A stretch of 64,000 nt of DNA, from NCBI GenBank assembly GCA_942159475.1, contig OW804102.1, positions 22,634,684 to 22,698,683 on the forward strand, read 5' to 3'. This stretch comes from Sthenelais limicola (Eukaryota > Annelida > Polychaeta > Phyllodocida > Sigalionidae). This document shows positions 32,754 to 45,061 of the stretch, one piece after another. How positions within the stretch are numbered: position 1 is the stretch's first letter; every line of letters begins with the position of its first letter. The position numbers and the translations under genes are program-made. Below the pieces are notes generated by a model that did not search any database, was not told the DNA's origin, and saw only the letters and a program-made list of their open reading frames with translations.

Positions 32754-33539
32754 ATATCCTTATCACTATGGCTGTATAAATATGTTAAATAAAAAAAGAG
32801 CAAGATATCGATCAATTAAGTGGTACAAGTCATAGTAAATATAAGTTAATTTGATCAGATTTCTTTTGTCGTAATAGCTGAGAATGCAGCTTTAAGATAC
32901 GTTTTAAGGAAGAGAATATTTATAGTTTTACTATTTCTACTGTGCTATTTTTAGAGTTGCCAAAGGTCTACAGCAATAAAACGTTGGTAATTCATCACGT
33001 TCCAATGAATAAATAGTTATTAGTGAAGAAAGACCTGTCCTGGTATAGACTACAGATCTTAGCACCTTGCGTCTGGGCACGTCTCGATACGTCTATATCC
33101 ATCAATAGGGGATTTGCATGTGCCACAATCACGCCAGATCACAAAACATACTGTGGCTTGTAATACATCCACTGGGGGGTGTAGTTATTTGTTATGTAAT
33201 TTAGAAACGATCTATAGTCAGGTATGGTTCTAGTCTCACCAACCTGGCTATTTCACAGGGTGGGTGCCTGGTACAAGATGGACTTCTGATTTTTATAACC
33301 TAAAAATAAAATATAATATAAAATCAGTTTGAGTTCACAGGTATATAAATCTACCTTAAACAAACACACTATTGGTTCACAGGTATGGAGGTAGCCAAGG
33401 AAGGGTTAGGCACTAAAACAAGTTACCTTTCCCAATTATTGAGTACTTCATTACAGGTATGGAGGTATAATATGATACAGATCCTTGTTGTCAGGATAAT
33501 ATAGTTTTAGTCTCTGTTTTTGTGTTGTGGTAAGCTTTT
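32754..33539. other. Gene-free stretch with repeat fragments
   Basis: Holds the family C end noted at 32855-32905 and, at about 33105-33130 (aataggggatttgcatgt), the start of a repeat also seen at 62375. ttcacaggtatggaggta-type strings recur at about 33340-33470. Confidence 0.35.
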
Positions 33540-34275
33540 TGCGTTGAGGTTGTTAGCTTTACTTTATCCTTGAGATGATCTATGTCTGCCCTTATCTGCA
33601 ATCTAAAGGAAAGCCAAATGATTCTGTTTCCGATAGTAGCTGTTTTCTTTAGGGACTGGAAATTGTGAATTTAATTCTTGGATTGGTCCAATGGTCATTT
33701 TACAGAGTGTTATTAGTGTGTTTTTTTATTGGGCTCTGGATATCTTACTGAGGGCTTTAACTCGTGACTATGCCTGATTTATTCTTCTTTCTACATACTT
33801 TTTTTAACCATAGGGTATCATCTATGTCCACTCCAAGGTATGTGTATGATGTTGTGTTATCAAATGTTTCTGCATTGATGGTTATTTCTGGGATTTGAGT
33901 TTCTGTTTAATTTGCTCTTTTGTTCAGTATGGTCAGAACCTTGCTTTTCTTAATGGTAAGGGAAATTTTATTTGTTTTACACCAGACTCCCACCCTGTAC
34001 AGATCTTCCTGTAACTTTACATGGTTCTCTGCCTCGTTATCCCCCGTAGCATACACCACTGTGTCATCGGCAAAGTATTGAGCATCACAATGTTGAATGC
34101 CCAGGTGAAGGTCATTAATGTATACCAGAAACATAAGAGGACCAAGGACAGTGCCCTGTGGGACCCCACACGTGATCCCCCTTGTACCAGAGGTGTGGCT
34201 ATTCACTTGGTCCCTCTGCTTCCTGTCAGTTAAAGCCGAAACACAATATAGGAATCCAAAGATTTTTTTTTGCAA
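33540..34275 (-). pseudogene. Decayed LINE reverse transcriptase fragment
   Basis: The minus strand encodes part of a CR1/Jockey-like reverse transcriptase. GVPQGTVLGPLMF (motif B) is followed by YINDL and the active-site FADD, then KTNKISLTIKKSKV. After an in-frame TAA near 33907 the same frame continues (ETQIPEITINAETF...YTYLGVDID) to about 33770, and a further piece (ALSKISRAQ) is frameshifted. The stop, the frameshift and the missing endonuclease and N-terminal RT show that this is a dead 5'-truncated copy. It is a different LINE from the one at 56-62 kb, judging by sequence. Confidence 0.85.
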
Positions 34276-34929
34276 ATAACAGAAACATTATGGTCATAGG
34301 AGTACTTGTGCAGCATATTTTAGTGATCGTTATCATTATTTACAAACAAAACCATCAGAAAAGAAGTCACCTCCTCTCTTACAAGGAGGCAGACATGTTG
34401 GTGACCAACAGCGCCACTGGTGTTAATTTATGTTATTGATGACGTCACTGAACCACTAGGTGTGACTGGTCACTCTACTCAAACAAACAAACATTGAGGT
34501 GACAAACTCCTCACCCCTGCCTCACCCTTACCCCCAGTAGCTTTAACACCTTCCCCAGCATTTGTTTATGGGTTATTCAGACTCAAAGGCAACCTGTTGT
34601 GCAATGCTTGTCATTCGTTTATACAAAAAACTGACTTAAATCAATTGGAAAATGATATGTCCAAGACAGGGGTAAAGGCCTGTGCCTCGTTCTGAGGTTG
34701 TGGTTCAGATACGTCATCAGAGGTCACATGACTTACAGCAATGGCGGCCTCCATACAAGTTGTCTGCTATAATTAATTCCATGTAAAATAGCTCCCCACT
34801 TCTTTAATAGGTGAGAATTACATAAAATATATAGATGAGGTTGTTGGATACGATTTCCCCGCCCAGAAAATGTATACATGATATCCTATGAAGTTTCGGC
34901 TTTAAGTAACTCCTTTAAATGATTAAAGT
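34276..34929. other. Gene-free stretch, nothing recognised
   Basis: No supported feature. Confidence 0.45.
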
Positions 34930-35165
34930 GGGTGAAATCATCAGAAAATGTACAATTCGCCATCACCGATCCTCATTGCAAATAGCACATATTCAAGACA
35001 AATAATGTCTTTAAAAAAATAGTTCCACATAATCTAATAGATTATTTTTTATCAAAGCAATATCAAATATATTGACCTGTAGCATTAGTAGTTGTTCAAT
35101 TCATTTTAGCAGAATTTGCTGAATGTGCATAGATTGGGATTGTACATTTTTTAACAATCTGACCC
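34930..35165. mobile_element. MITE-A copy 7 (diverged)
   Basis: Starts gggtgaaatcatcagaaaat and ends ttaacaatctgaccc. The length is kept, but the interior is more mutated than in other copies. Confidence 0.75.
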
Positions 35166-36139
35166 ATAAAATAATGTACTTCAAGCTAGCCATACCCACT
35201 ACCCCCGACCACCATGTTGTTGCTGGGTGATGACAGTCAAGACACTCACATTGATTGATAATAATGGATTTGAATCCATCCGTCTTGTTGGATTAAGAGT
35301 CTTAATCTACCCCCAAGCCCAGTAACGGACTGTTGTAAGCATATTCATTGGACTACTTTGCATAGGAAGTATTGAACATTCGGTTCTAATCCACAGTGAT
35401 GCATTGCCTTAAAGGGTGGTGTAAAGCATTGATGCATATCCTATCCATGAACTGGTTTCATCACTTTAGATTTCCATTAATCTGAAAAAGAGTCATAAGG
35501 GACTTATCTATTTATGAGACCTCACACGGGGATTTTGTGTGAGGTTTTTAGTATAAGTATTCCCTGGCAACAGGTTCTAATTTATCAATTCTTTTTGGAT
35601 GTAGCAATATAGCTCTTGTTAATCGGGGTATCGAAGTAGTTTTCTTACTTTTATCCAGCAGGTCAATTGGATCATTTCAGTAACCAAAGCTTATATAAAA
35701 ACTGATCTATGAAAATAGATTGTTACATAAAATTCCGATGAGAGAACTAGAACATATTTATATAAAGCAAATACAATATGATACTTATTATACCGTTAAC
35801 CCTACCCATCCAGGTAAATACAAGACTGGATTAATCAGAGAGACTAACAAGTGGGTTTATTCTGTGTAAGAAAAGGGTTATTGAATAAACATATTAAAAA
35901 AAGCTTAGGATTTATGAGGATATGTTGTATTGATTATATATTATAAAGGTATCATCACCCAGAAACAGGGCGCAAAATCAATTGAATTTGCTGGGATTTT
36001 TAATTCATGTATTTGAAGATATAAATTCATTCATTACAAAGCTGCCTCATACTTGCGCAAGGTAAATCCATCCTAACTTTACCTTTATGTGACAGACAGG
36101 CTAATCTTCGTGTTGAGTGCCCTCTGTATCTTCAATGAG
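35166..36139. other. Gene-free stretch
   Basis: A hairpin at 35519-35545 (acctcacac / gtgtgaggt) followed by TTTTT looks like a bacterial terminator but has no such meaning here. Nothing else is recognised. Confidence 0.45.
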
Positions 36140-36400
36140 ACCCACCTGAGGAGGATGGGAGGAGGATGGGAGGAGGATGGGAGGAGGATGGGAGGAGGAA
36201 GAGAAGAAGCTGAAGAAAGGGTCGGAAGGGAGGACAAGAGGAGAAGGAAGAGGAGAAGGAGGAAGAGGAGGGGCAGGAGCAGGCGTAGAAGCAGAGGCAG
36301 GAGGTGGAGGAAGAGGACGAAGAGGAGGAGGAAGAGTGAAGGAGGAAGAGGAGAAGAAGGAGAGGAGCAGAAGGAAGAGGAGCAGGGGCAGAAGCAATTA
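36140..36400. repeat. GA-rich tract with (GGAGGAGGATG)n
   Basis: Begins with about five copies of an 11-bp ggaggaggatg unit (36148-36200) and continues as irregular GAAGAGGAGG sequence. The long Glu/Arg-rich plus frame and Pro/Ser/Leu-rich minus frames across it are compositional. Confidence 0.85.
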
Positions 36401-37032
36401 CTTAGAAAATTATTTGTGTACATCACTTGTTGTGTAAATGTCCTTCCAACTAGATGCAGAGTATATTACCATCTCGATCCGGAGTTGCAGGTACAAGATC
36501 AAATGAATTCATTTCCATTCAAACTTTCTCAACAAAGTTGGCAAGATTTAAAAATAATATTCTTTTAACTTTTGGAAAGATTCGCATCCAACAAATTGAG
36601 TGCCTAATGCTTTGGGGGGTTTATTAAAAAAACTGTTTAGTTAAAATATTAAGGAAAGCTTATTTGAAAGTGTAAATTTTAGGGGAATATAAGTGCAAAA
36701 TTTAGTACTAAGAATAGAAAAAACTGGATACGACGTTTTGTCAAAGTCATTGGCACTGAGAATTATTGTATAACTTTGTGCAAAATGTCGTAGCTGAATA
36801 AAAATCTTAAAACAAACAATTTGCATTTTATAAGACTCATCACAAGTTTTGATCCTTTTTTCATTTCGATTTTCATAGAAAGACTCCTTTAGGAAAAAGG
36901 TATTGCAAACTTCTTGCCTTTCCTAATATTTTAAGATTCACCCAGCTTTGTAATTATATCTGTACAGAAAATTGATAAGATAATAATGTGGGTATTAATT
37001 TACACTTTTAGCCTATTCATTAATTTACATAC
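36401..37032. other. Gene-free stretch, nothing recognised
   Basis: AT-rich; no feature supported. Confidence 0.45.
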
Positions 37033-37250
37033 GGGTAAAGCCGGTGGTAAATGAATAATTGGCCTTCACCAACCCTCTCAAATAACGAAAATTTAAAACA
37101 AAAATGAGGATCAAAATACAGCACACCATAACCATAACCAAAGGTTTTTGAATCACCGCAATACCAAATAATACTCTGATATACCTAGTAGTAAACATTT
37201 GTCAGTCTGATTACCCCGAGTTAATACCTTATGTGTCAAACTTGCGATTG
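37033..37250. mobile_element. MITE-A copy 8 (right end degraded)
   Basis: Starts gggtaaagccggtggtaaat and keeps the internal order (caaccctctcaaataacg, atacctagtagtaaacattt, cttgcgattgta). The outer right TIR is missing where the neighbouring LINE end begins. Confidence 0.6.
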
Positions 37251-37500
37251 TATGGTATGGTTTGGTATAAACTTTGTTTCCACATTTTTACATTTCATTT
37301 TTACTACAGTGAATAATGGAGGTAATACTCTAGTTGCCGTAACAAAATAATAAGATAAAATGTAATAATATTCCTTGGCTTTCGTGCTGGCTATTGCCTA
37401 TTTGTTTTCGTCATTACCGGCCGTATTATAAGATGATTGGTAAAATATTGTATCTTATAATATTTCTTATATTGTTTTCTGCGGACGTTGCCCATACGTG
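37245..37500 (-). mobile_element. LINE 3' end (ORF2 C-terminus and UTR), copy 1
   Basis: On the minus strand it ends ggaaacaaagtttatacc and then aaaccataccatac, a degenerate aataaag signal plus a (CATAC)n-like tail. The same sequence type occurs at 52015-52430. Upstream bases translate as a fragment (QYKKYYKIQYFTNHL) similar in position to the FKQYLK segment of the second copy. Confidence 0.55.
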
Positions 37501-38779
37501 CAAATAATATAACTTATATTGTGTTTAATACCTAGTAATTAAAAAGTTTTTATACCTAAAGTTTTTTAATACCTAATAATTAAAAAGTAGAGAGGGGAGT
37601 TATCGCTATATATCTATGTTGGTCGTTTGGTAAATGATGATTCTGGTGAAGGATGTAATAAAGTTGTTGTTTCTTATTGATTTTATTTGGCACAATTTAT
37701 TTGAGATAATTAAAAGCCAATATTCTCTCAAGTTTCAAATTTCTTCGCCTATTTCATCATAAATGGCTCCCCCGACGCAGTCTGTTTTATTTCGCTCATA
37801 CCTCACACATTTCTATTATATATCGCAATAGTAATATGATTTAATAGTAGGGTTTCAAGCAACCTCCGTACATGACAAGGTATTTGAGAGGATTTTTTCA
37901 TTACATTTCTTTTTCTACAAGCCCCTCTTTGTCCTTATTACCGAATATTCATCCTCGTGGGTAGCAAATTTCAAGTTGATAATCTGATTTTGGGCTTTCC
38001 CCACACATTAGCTGCGGAGGAGGTAGCAACTTCAATCTCTGAGATGTTATATTAGATCTCTTTTATTTCTCAACCGCCATAGTGGAAGCGATAGAGTGGG
38101 GAGATAGCAACGCAGTCAGCAAGGGGGAAATAGATGTAGTACTACTTGCACTCCACCCTTTCCCACCAAATAGCTTCTACCATTGAGATGATTGCAATAA
38201 AGTAGTAATTAAATTCTAACAGCGAATCAGCCAGGACTATCAAGTGATATAGAGGTAGCTCCGATGCAAACAAAGGGAGGAAATTAGGTTTGAGGGAACA
38301 ATTACAGAATGATAATGCTCTGGTGTGTTAATTTCTATTCGGGCTTTATTGAAGTTCGGTATTAGGTCTAAGAATAGGAGTGGTCTCCAATGGAGAGCTT
38401 GGAAATATGATAGTTTAATGCATATTGATAGTTTGATGCATATAATATAGTTTGATATGATATATTTCTTCGTATTTCAAATTATGATATATACATCGAT
38501 AACTTAATGGATAATAATGATATTATGGTTTCAATGGGTGCCTTTGCTAAATATCGCAAATTGTATTGATAATTTGCACACTGTTCCCAGACCTAGAGGC
38601 CTTCACTGGAGGCAAGTAGTGCCCAATGGTGTTGCCAATAGAGTGACCGAAGAAATCAAAACGTTTTGATCAGCCAATGACGGCAAGTTGCGGCCAATGC
38701 CTCGCCACTTATTTGCACCACCTCCTCCGCTTTGGCAAGTATAGCAAGGCTAATAGAGCGGCCATAATTGTGGAGGTCC
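37501..38779. other. Gene-free stretch, nothing recognised
   Basis: A local triplication of atagtttgatgcatat-type sequence lies near 38407-38460. No gene is recognised. Confidence 0.45.
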
Positions 38780-39190
38780 CCTAGCGAAAACACCCAGACA
38801 AAACTTCATACCATTTTGGTCAAATGACTTTTAGATGGGTTGGAAAGGAACAACACACAAAGTATAATCACTAGTTTTTTTTACAGATGTTCAAGCTAGA
38901 TTCTCAGCTATTAGACAAAGACAATCTGACCAAAGTTACACATATCATAACTTATTTATCAATATTCTTCTGCTAGTAAGTCTATAGAAGAATTTGAAGT
39001 AGAATCGGTAGAGCGGAAACAGCCGCTGGTGAGCGATAATATGTGATGTCATCATAGGAAAGGATTCGGGTGAGTAATCCAAATACAAATAAGCAGGTTT
39101 TAGAAGCCCTGTAGCAAAAACAACCAGACAGAATCCTAAAAATAGTTAGTCAGATGAATTTTAGACCAGTTGGAAAAGAACAAAGCAAAA
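38780..39190. repeat. Repeat family C, longest copy
   Basis: Two outer blocks, each with gtagcaaaaacaaccagaca- and ttagaccagttggaaaagaa-type strings (38783-38860 and about 39110-39190), surround a core. The core runs attctcagctattag ... gagcgataatatgtgatgtc ... aggaaaggattc. Core pieces recur at 26945, 32165, 32855, 44385-44600, 46030-46215 and 54590-54845. No coding capacity; the element type is not identified. Confidence 0.6.
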
Positions 39191-39924
39191 AGGAGGAAGA
39201 CCGTGGTTTCTCCCCGATCCGCTGTCAAGGCATATATGCCACGCAGCATCCCCTGAAAAATAAAATTTGTTTTAAAAAAAAGTAGAAAATATTCAGTTCT
39301 TGACTGATGTAAGCTGAGAGTTCAACTTTAACTCATCACGTAGCTTTAAACTATTACAGTAACTCATGCAAAATCTGCAGATTGCTATGAAAAACCAACA
39401 AGAGGCTATAGTACATCATCGTGATGGAGTGCCAGGATAACTTGACTCTCTGCACCCATTTCTTCGCTTGCAAACTAATGCCGATGGAAAGGAATCCATT
39501 ACAGTGTGACAAATCATCCATTAACTTAATATACTGAATGAAGGCTTCAAGAAAGTGAGAAAAATGTCGTCTGCCTCACTAGATATTTATCAATGCTAAA
39601 TTGACATAGACATGGAAACATTAGAGGCTTCATAAATAGAAGGGGGTCTTCCACCGATCGGTTAATTCTTAAGGTCTTTTCGTTTCTTTTAATATCTAGA
39701 GAACAAAAATGATGCAATTTGGAAGATGATTGAATTTAAGGCACAGTTCACGCTAACAACTTATCCGATTTTTAAAATTGTTTTTCTATCAGTTTTCTTT
39801 TCAAAATCTAACAAAAACGATAAAAATGTAAGGATAAAATCGATTGATGGAATTCACCCTTAAAAACCTTTCAACCAAGGCATATGAATGGTTCCTTAGG
39901 TAATCCAAGGAGGACCTGAAAATA
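39191..39924. other. Gene-free stretch, nothing recognised
   Basis: No supported feature. Confidence 0.45.
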
Positions 39925-40240
39925 CCTGAATCGAACCCTATCCTATCAGACAATGTTCAATTCAGATCATTGCATTTATTAAAGATGGACTTTGGCAACA
40001 CAAAATGGTAGATTTTCAGTAAGAACTGCTGGATTAAAGTCAGGCCTGAACATACTTTTTCGAAAAGAAAATGCAATGCACCGTCCGGGAATCGAACCCT
40101 ATCCTATCTGTGAATGCTCAAAAGATCAATACATTTGTTAACAATGTAGTTTTCATCACAAAAATGGTCAATTCTCAGTAAAATCTGCTCAATAAAGTCA
40201 AGCATTCTTGGCGATTAAACCATGGGATTCACTCTCATGG
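39925..40240. repeat. Tandem duplication, about 161-bp unit x 2
   Basis: The string atcgaaccctatcctatc starts each unit (39930 and 40091). Each continues through tgttcaattcagatca..., cacaaaatggt..., attttcagtaagaactgct and aaagtcaggc. On the minus strand each holds a gggttcgattcc-like box similar to a tRNA T-arm, but no tRNA can be folded around it. Confidence 0.7.
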
Positions 40241-41084
40241 AAATGGTACTTGGAAACACTACTCTCATATCTCATATCATGCAACAGAGATGATCAAAAC
40301 ACAACAACGAGGAAAGACCGTTTTGAAGAGAAAAGCTCCCATTTTTTCCCCCTGGCAATTCATTTAATGTGGAATACAATGCTGAAGCGTAGGCGGCTTT
40401 TTAATCTTTTCCATCAATCAGCTCTTCAGATCCGAACAAAACAGACTGAGTTATAGTATTTCATCATGGTTTGAATCATTTGCTTCAGCATTGAGATAAA
40501 TGTAGGCGGGCGTAGACTTTCAAAAGAGGAATCATTTTTCTAATTTGCCCCTGGGGAAAATATTTTTGTCTGATAGCATATGTTTTCCCTCTGCTGCGTT
40601 GATGCTTGATTGCTCAACAGCCTTAAGGAGAATTGGTATGTGTTGTTGTTCCTTTGTATCAAATTTCATACCTCGTAATTTAAGCTTGACACCCTTAGTA
40701 TTTAATGAACGAGATTGATCAGGACATCCTTGTAAGCACCCGAAGGAATTTTGCCACTTTGAATCTTCATTATAATAAGATTCACTACTTTTAATTGCAT
40801 ATTTATTAGAGGATGAAGCCATGCATCATTATGATTTATTAGATGGGCTCTTCTGCTTCATGGCTCAAACTTAATAGGATAAGTTCCATCCGCTGATACC
40901 CTGACAATTTAGACTTTCCTAATTATTTTCTCAAGACCTGGCTAATTGAATCATTGAATAATACCTTCAGAAATTAAGGTTTCCAATGACCCTTGTATAA
41001 ATTCATTTGAGATGCATGGGAAACTCAACTATGTATACCTGTATGGTATCTGTTTGAGACTTTAGTTTAGATATTTTATTAGCA
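40241..41084. other. Gene-free stretch, nothing recognised
   Basis: The 96-codon minus frame at 40822-40532 has no recognised domain. Confidence 0.4.
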
Positions 41085-41175
41085 GGTGTGCAAGTCCACC
41101 ATCTTGAATCGCATAGAATTATGCGAGGTCTATGTCAGTGTAAAAGCTTTAGAAAACATGTCCAACATGGAATAT
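41085..41175. repeat. Dispersed repeat shared with 62383-62475
   Basis: gcaagtccaccatcttgaat, then catagaattatg, then tgtcagtgtaaaagc..., then gaaaaca matches gcatgtccgccatcttgaat and onward near 62383 in the same order. A third start lies near 33105. The type is unknown. Confidence 0.6.
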
Positions 41176-41579
41176 TTAAACCCATGTAAAGAGCCATGTG
41201 CTTCATATCTGCTTCCATAGAAAAAGACTCATCTGTCTCATAATGCATTTAGTGTTATAGTTCATTTAAACAAGCTATGATAATTAGTGAAAAGGCCCTT
41301 GCATTTCTTGATAGAAATATCGAAAATATCAGTCAGATTTGAACAGGCTCTGCTTCAACGTTAGAGGATGTGTAATAAGCGCAATATATAATGCATCATA
41401 GAATATGCATTACATGAGAATATTGTGATAGAATGGCATGAGGAGTTGAGGCGATAAACTTACCACGATGCTATACCATTGATCTGAATGATTCTATCTA
41501 TAGAATCAAGGTGGCTGACATCTCAAGCCTAGTAGGTAAAGGAACATAGTATTTTAGTATATATACATATAATATATGA
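41176..41579. other. Gene-free stretch, nothing recognised
   Basis: No supported feature. Confidence 0.45.
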
Positions 41580-41775
41580 TGTGTAACAAAAAAGTCAGTC
41601 TCAGTCCCAACAAAAATGAATTTTTAGGTGCCATCGTATTTAATAGGATGAGATCAACGGGATTCCCATAATGTTAACATTTAAATCTAATAAGTACTCC
41701 CATATGTATGTATGTTTGAAAAAGAAATTAGCGATATTTCTGGATGTTGCTAAACATGTAACACATCACATATAA
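41580..41775. mobile_element. MITE-B, short copy (about 195 bp)
   Basis: Ends gatgtgtaac and gtaacacatcacatata are complementary. The interior ggatgagatcaacgggattc, then ataatgttaacattt matches the family (inverted relative to 7296-7677). Confidence 0.55.
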
Positions 41776-42506
41776 TATCCTGCCCTAGCTATTATATACA
41801 TATGACGATCGAGAAGACTTGGGTGCCCAGAGAGCCTCAACAAAAAAGATCATGGAATAACATGTGAACCATAACATAAATCACAGGCAAGAAACAGCAA
41901 TAAACCAACAGACTGATATCAAGGTACAAAAGGCTCAATAATCAAATCACCTGTTCACATAGCCTTTACTTCCCCGCTGCTATTGGCTCTCTAAGTGCCT
42001 TAAAATCCCCCTTTTATCGACTGTATCCCCTCAATTGTCATAGGTTTATTTATGGGCATTGGAGTGGCTCCCTGTTGTGCTCGGGCTATTGTCAATATTT
42101 ATGGTGTGGTGACAACATCTGGAGTTTTATGGTCGGCCATTGTGGATGGAAAGAGTCATGATTCGGGACTGGGGGCTGGTGGACTGGGCTGGGAGTGAAA
42201 GGGAGGAGGTTGCATAGGTGGTGGATATAGTAGAAAAATAGGGATGAAGAAAGAGTATAACTCCCGTGTATGCCACAAGCAGGAAAGGTTTTCCTTACAT
42301 GCAAATGAACGTGAGATGTAAGGGTAGGCCTATTTATTATATAATATGCGCATTCCAGTTGAGAGATAAGGTAAGAATATATTTTAAAAATTTGATTTTT
42401 TTTCTGTTAGCCTTTAGGTACTTCATGACGATTCAAAACCCAAAACAAAAGTTTATAATTATTTTAATATTCTTCTATGCTTGGGGCATACAATGAATTA
42501 GTGAAA
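41776..42506. other. Gene-free stretch, nothing recognised
   Basis: No supported feature; short chance frames only. Confidence 0.45.
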
Positions 42507-42581
42507 GGTACTAGTAATTGAATATTTAGTAGACTCCGTTGCGGCGTCATCTCATCCACTAAATATTCAATTACTAGTACC
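42507..42581. repeat. Fold-back element FB-1 (perfect 24-bp arms)
   Basis: ggtactagtaattgaatatt, then tagt (42507-42530) is exactly complementary to 42558-42581, with a 27-bp spacer. The same arm sequence forms a second hairpin at 50420-50540, so this is a repeat family. Confidence 0.9.
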
Positions 42582-42825
42582 TCGTTTAATTCTTCCTAAA
42601 GCCATATACATGATATATATGGACGATAGTTGGGGGTGTGAGGGAGGGCGGGTGGGTTTGGTGGAGTCTTTGTGCCTTCGCTTTGGAATATAGGATGTTA
42701 TCCCACATCAGAGCTTATCAGTACATTCCCAACTCATCAAATTTTATGAAATGGATTTTACCAAAAGGCTCACTAAAATCAAATGGACCGTCATCATCAC
42801 ATGGACCATTCTGTGTAATCATGTA

Positions 42826-42975
42826 TGATGTGTCACCGAAAAATGAGTCTTAAGTTGCAAAAAGCATATTTTTCAAATGCTCCTCGAAGGAATCTTTTCA
42901 TTTTGGGGTTGTCTAGTGCTCTTAGTCGTATCAGTTGATGTACACAATTCTAAGACTTTATATTTAATATCTTTC
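42826..42975. mobile_element. MITE-B fragment (left half)
   Basis: Starts gatgtgtcaccgaaaaatga, then gtcttaagttgcaaaa, then atttttcaaatgctcc..., then gttgtctagtgctctta, as in the left half of 7296-7677. The right end is not found. Confidence 0.6.
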
Positions 42976-44384
42976 TAGGTTTTCTATGTTTCTCTGTTTC
43001 TAAGTTCATCCCGAGGTAGTCTATTTTATCTCCTTTCCCACTGATTGTCAAATATCTGTTTTTGTTTTTTTGTTATTAACAGAACATAATTATCTCATGA
43101 TGCTCAATTGGAAAAGACAATTTAACAAATTAGAAGCAATAGTTATACAAGTTTAAATCATTTAAGCAGTGATAATTACAGTTTTAATCATAAAACATTC
43201 TTTCATGCGGTTCATCGGTTTAAGACGTATTAATAGTAAAAGGCTTAGTACAAAGTCTATGAAGACTATATACATGTATAACGCATTTTACCTTACACTA
43301 TAAGCATCTTTTTTTCTTTTTTTGTATACAAACGTACAACAAATACCTTACTGTTACCCCCTCCCTTAGCTCCCATCAACACAACCCCTAGTGAACGCAA
43401 ATCTAGCTAGCCAACCTTAGGAAGACATGCCCCAGAAGACCAGTTCAACCTGATGCCATCTTTTAATATAACTTACAGGAAAATCACTTATCGTATCCCT
43501 GCTTCGTAAATAATTTCCTTTAATCATAATGTCCATTACATTGTCATTGAAAACGATAATATGAAAGGGTGTAATTTAATATGTAAATGTAAAGGAAAAA
43601 GAGATCCCTTCCGGTGTACATTCTGCCTGTGCAGTCATAACTGCGCAAACAATTGTGTACGTCCTTTCAAACGGAAAATAAAGAATTTATTATTATTTTC
43701 AAAGGAATTTCTTAGACTTCACCCCGATTCATCGTTTATGTAACATCAGTATCAAATATTAAAGAAACTGTTTTGTCACAAATCGAATTTCACGGAATGA
43801 TTATATCATCCTCATATTTAACAAATGGTGTTGATCATTGTGAAACTGCTCCTTGTGAAAATAGGGATGTAAAGGAGTGAAAGGGAGTCTGCTTTGGGGA
43901 CTTTATTCCATAAGAATTATTCTATAGGAATTGGAGGACTCTAATGGCATTCTTAGTATTTGTGACGATAACCTTCAGAATGCCTTATAATCAAAATCAA
44001 ATCTCCATAAAGGTGAAACGCAAATCATAGGGCCCATAAAAGTCAACTGAACAAAATCCTTCAAAACTTTGAAACTCTCCGAAAGAAGTGCATCTTCTGT
44101 GTTTCATATTGAAATCTAAGGCCCCTAAGGTATTTCATTGAAAGGTGATGAATTTATAAGTCTTCTGGAAATGTCAAGATGGTCGAAAAAGATACTTATT
44201 TCTATGAAGTCAATTCAGAAACGGTTGCTCTGTTTATTCCTTGAATATGTTTTCCCTGATATTATTATGTGTCTTGGAACAGTTGAAATATTGTGAACAC
44301 ATTTACCTCCAGGGGGGAATTATCTTTGATCCAAATTACATTATTTCTCTATGTAATAACATCATTACATTTTACAGAGTTGAT
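42976..44384. other. Gene-free stretch, nothing recognised
   Basis: A 60-codon Cys-rich frame (43561-43743, with CKCKGKRDPFRCTFCLC) was considered. No family is recognised and the flanks show no further coding support. Confidence 0.4.
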
Positions 44385-44600
44385 TGTTATTGTTAAAGCT
44401 GTTTCTCAGCTATTATGATAAAATTAATCTTACTAAATTATATAGTTACATACCTATATTACTGAATTTATCAATATTCTGCTGTTGTCACAAGTATAAT
44501 ATGTTTATATAAGAATGTGATGTCAAATTGGCCGAGAGGAAACGAGCGCTGATGAGCGATAATTAGTGAACCCACCGCAGGAAAGGATTCTTCAATTAAA
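44385..44600. repeat. Repeat family C copy
   Basis: tttctcagctattatgataa ... gaatttatcaatattctgct ... gagcgctgatgagcgataat ... caggaaaggattc, same order as the 38890-39080 core. Confidence 0.6.
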
Positions 44601-45061
44601 TTATATAAATGATGTATCGAGGTATGTAATGCTTATGTCACTTGCATATCTTGTGCTCGGGGCTACTGGTTAGAGGTTGATAACGGATTGGAAAACCCTT
44701 ATTTTTAGTGATTAGCTTTTAATCACTAGCTTTCGGGCTATGGTGTCAAACATGATGTCCACAAAAAAATTCCAAAAAATCCACTGTGTATTACAAACTG
44801 CAAAGTATCAATCTCTTTCCAAAGTAAGCGTTAGCTAGCGTTCAGTAACATCCTCTTGTAAAGTATCTAGTCCGAGAATAGCATCAATTAAAAGTTTAGT
44901 TAGTTATATCTAAATTCAGGACTGAATTCCCCAGGCTACTCAGTGGGTGGAAGTTGCTCTCTGCTTTGCATAGCAGCTGACAAACAGACATGTAGGCCAC
45001 CCCTGTAATGAAGGGTAGACGCAGAGCTGAGCCTCTGGCATTCATGGCATCCTTAAACCCT
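44601..45061. other. Gene-free stretch, nothing recognised
   Basis: No supported feature. Confidence 0.45.

Noticed and set aside
35519..35550. Hairpin followed by a T-run, like a rho-independent terminator
   Set aside because: The DNA is eukaryotic nuclear; no gene precedes it.
36089..36568. 159-codon Arg/Glu/Gly-rich frame and opposite Pro/Leu-rich frames
   Set aside because: Purine-tract composition removes stop codons; there is no start context, domain or codon signal.
43561..43743. Cys-rich 60-codon frame (possible secreted peptide)
   Set aside because: No signal peptide, family match or exon signals; isolated in repeat-rich DNA.
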